From: Deltaproteobacteria bacterium
GTDB lineage: Bacteria > JADJOY01
Direction of reading: 5' to 3'
Length of the DNA stretch: 19,039 bases
NCBI GenBank assembly: GCA_016713535.1
Contig: JADJOY010000002.1
Coordinates: forward strand, 1 to 19,039
Shown: positions 18,183-19,039 of the stretch, one piece after another
How the letters are laid out: the number at the start of each line of letters is the position of its first letter
Position numbering within the stretch: position 1 is the stretch's first letter
Translations under genes and position numbers: made by a program
Notes under the pieces: model-generated
The model's database searches: none
Told to the model about the DNA's origin: nothing
Seen by the model: the letters and a program-made list of their open reading frames with translations, nothing else

Positions 18183-18897
18183 TCACCCACCCTTCTTGAC
18201 GCCTTCGTTCTTGAGCGCGTCGAGACCGGAGAGATCCACCGCCTCGGCCGCCGACCGCAACACACCGATGTCGTCGGCCTCACCCGGGCTCAACACCCCG
18301 AATCGGTACCCGACAATGATGCTGTACTCGCCGCGCTTGTCGTTCGAGGTCCCACTTCTCGAGTCAGCCAGCCCATCTCCTCACCGGCTTCTCATAGCCG
18401 TGATCGGTCTTCTCCTCGTGCTGGGGCATCGAACAGCCCCGCGAACATCATAGTACCCTTGGTGCTCCGGTGTCAGTGATCCTGTCGGCTCGCTGCCGCC
18501 GTCATTGGAGTAGCTCGCGCTTTACGCCTCCGCGACCTGGATCCCCATCGCGGCGTCCCGTTTAGTGGAGAGGAAGCTCGCTCTCATCCATGGGTCTCGG
18601 GCAGGAACGTCTGCGCGAGCCTTACTCGGGGACCGAGAGCACCTCGACGGGATCGCCGCCGCTCAACACCGACCCCATCATCTCGCCGAAAGCCTTGGCC
18701 TGGGCGTCGGGATCCCCCGGACTTCTGCCGCCTGGTCGGGCTTCTGCCCGCCTGCTCCATCTTCCCTTCTCCACGACCAGCTTGCCGAGCGGCCAAACCG
18801 GATCGAAATCGACGCGGCTCGACGGCTCCGAAGTGGTGGTGCCGGTCGCGTCACCGGGGCCGACCTGCGGCGCGGGCGAGCGTGGCGCTCCAGACAT
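18183..18897 (-). CDS. Conserved hypothetical protein, frameshifted
   Basis: No function is known to me. Joined frames give a single protein of about 235 residues: VDFDPVWPLGKLVVEKG near 18770-18825, DPDAQAKAFGEMMGSVLSGG, then GDPVEVLSVPE, QTFLPETHG, AAMGIQVAEA near 18525-18555, SASYSNDGGSEPTGS, MMFAGLFDAPA near 18420-18450, EEKTDHGYEKP, EKWDLE, and an uninterrupted tail from GEYSIIVGYRF (about 18330) through DDIGVLRSAAEAVDLSGLDA to the stop at 18183-18185. The order of an A-M-G-I-x-V block, a D-x-G-Y-E-K block, an E-K-W/Y block, G-E-x-S-x-x-V-G-x-R-F and a final short helix resembles a family of uncharacterised bacterial proteins I have a general memory of. The start ATG at 18897 is tentative. 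It precedes the ferredoxin and kor genes in the same direction. Confidence 0.5.
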
Positions 18898-19039
18898 ATA
18901 CTTCGCGCTCGGAGGCCGACCACGGGGCCAAACACCGCCTCACCAACACGCGCCGTCACGATCACGACTCCGCGTAAGCGCTCGCGCGCTCGGGCGCAGA
19001 CTTCATCGTGTGCGTCAGCCCGGGGCGCAGCAGCACGAA

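Noticed and set aside
1-19039. CRISPR arrays, tRNA or rRNA genes, insertion sequences or phage genes
   Set aside because: No regularly spaced repeats, no cloverleaf or rRNA-like stretch, and no transposase, integrase or phage structural motifs were found on either strand by eye.

Overview
The window is GC-rich DNA packed with genes on both strands. It probably comes from a Gram-negative bacterium with a low-oxygen or ferredoxin-linked side to its metabolism. Signs of this are a putative lipoprotein glycosidase, a Tat-exported protein, a periplasmic-type Cu/Zn superoxide dismutase, a 2-oxoacid:ferredoxin oxidoreductase, a membrane polyferredoxin and radical SAM enzymes. The gene mix would fit a myxobacterial, Binatota-like or acidobacterial relative. 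That is an inference from families only, because there is no rRNA or tRNA in the window.

Many genes are interrupted by one- or two-base indels, often in short homopolymers. Protein families were therefore recognised by joining pieces from different frames. The damage is uneven: about 5.3-10.8 kb is nearly clean, while 1-5.1 kb and 12.1-19 kb have a shift every few hundred bases. This looks more like uncorrected long-read sequence than true gene decay, so start and end positions in the damaged parts are approximate.

Layout. (1) 1-3057, minus strand: a DUF6599-like membrane-anchored protein, a DUF362 protein and a NapH/NosR-like 4Fe-4S membrane protein that runs off the left edge, probably one redox operon. 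(2) 3207-5160, minus: a DUF2961 (GH172-type) glycoside hydrolase with a lipoprotein-like N-terminus. (3) 5359-7159, plus: a COG0731-type radical SAM protein whose stop overlaps the start of a ZIP metal importer. (4) 7227-10787, minus: five closely spaced genes reading, in transcription order, a small Tat-exported Cys/Trp protein, a universal stress protein, a 1-Cys peroxiredoxin, Cu/Zn superoxide dismutase and a CDF metal exporter fused to a NifX-like domain. Together with the convergent ZIP gene this makes a metal and oxidative-stress island. (5) 10788-12146: 1.36 kb with no recognisable gene but with hairpins and the second copy of a 123-bp repeat. (6) 12147-14141: an acyl-CoA dehydrogenase (minus) and a divergent SAM-dependent methyltransferase (plus). 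(7) 14092-18897, minus: a conserved hypothetical protein, a ferredoxin, KorA, KorB and a second radical SAM gene whose GTG start overlaps the korB stop.

The most unusual things are the 123-bp imperfect inverted repeat present twice with two mutually exclusive hairpins, the CDF-NifX fusion with an atypical predicted metal site, the small Tat-exported Cys/Trp protein at the head of the stress gene group, and the radical SAM gene translationally coupled to korAB. No single system that is clearly new can be proven from the sequence alone.
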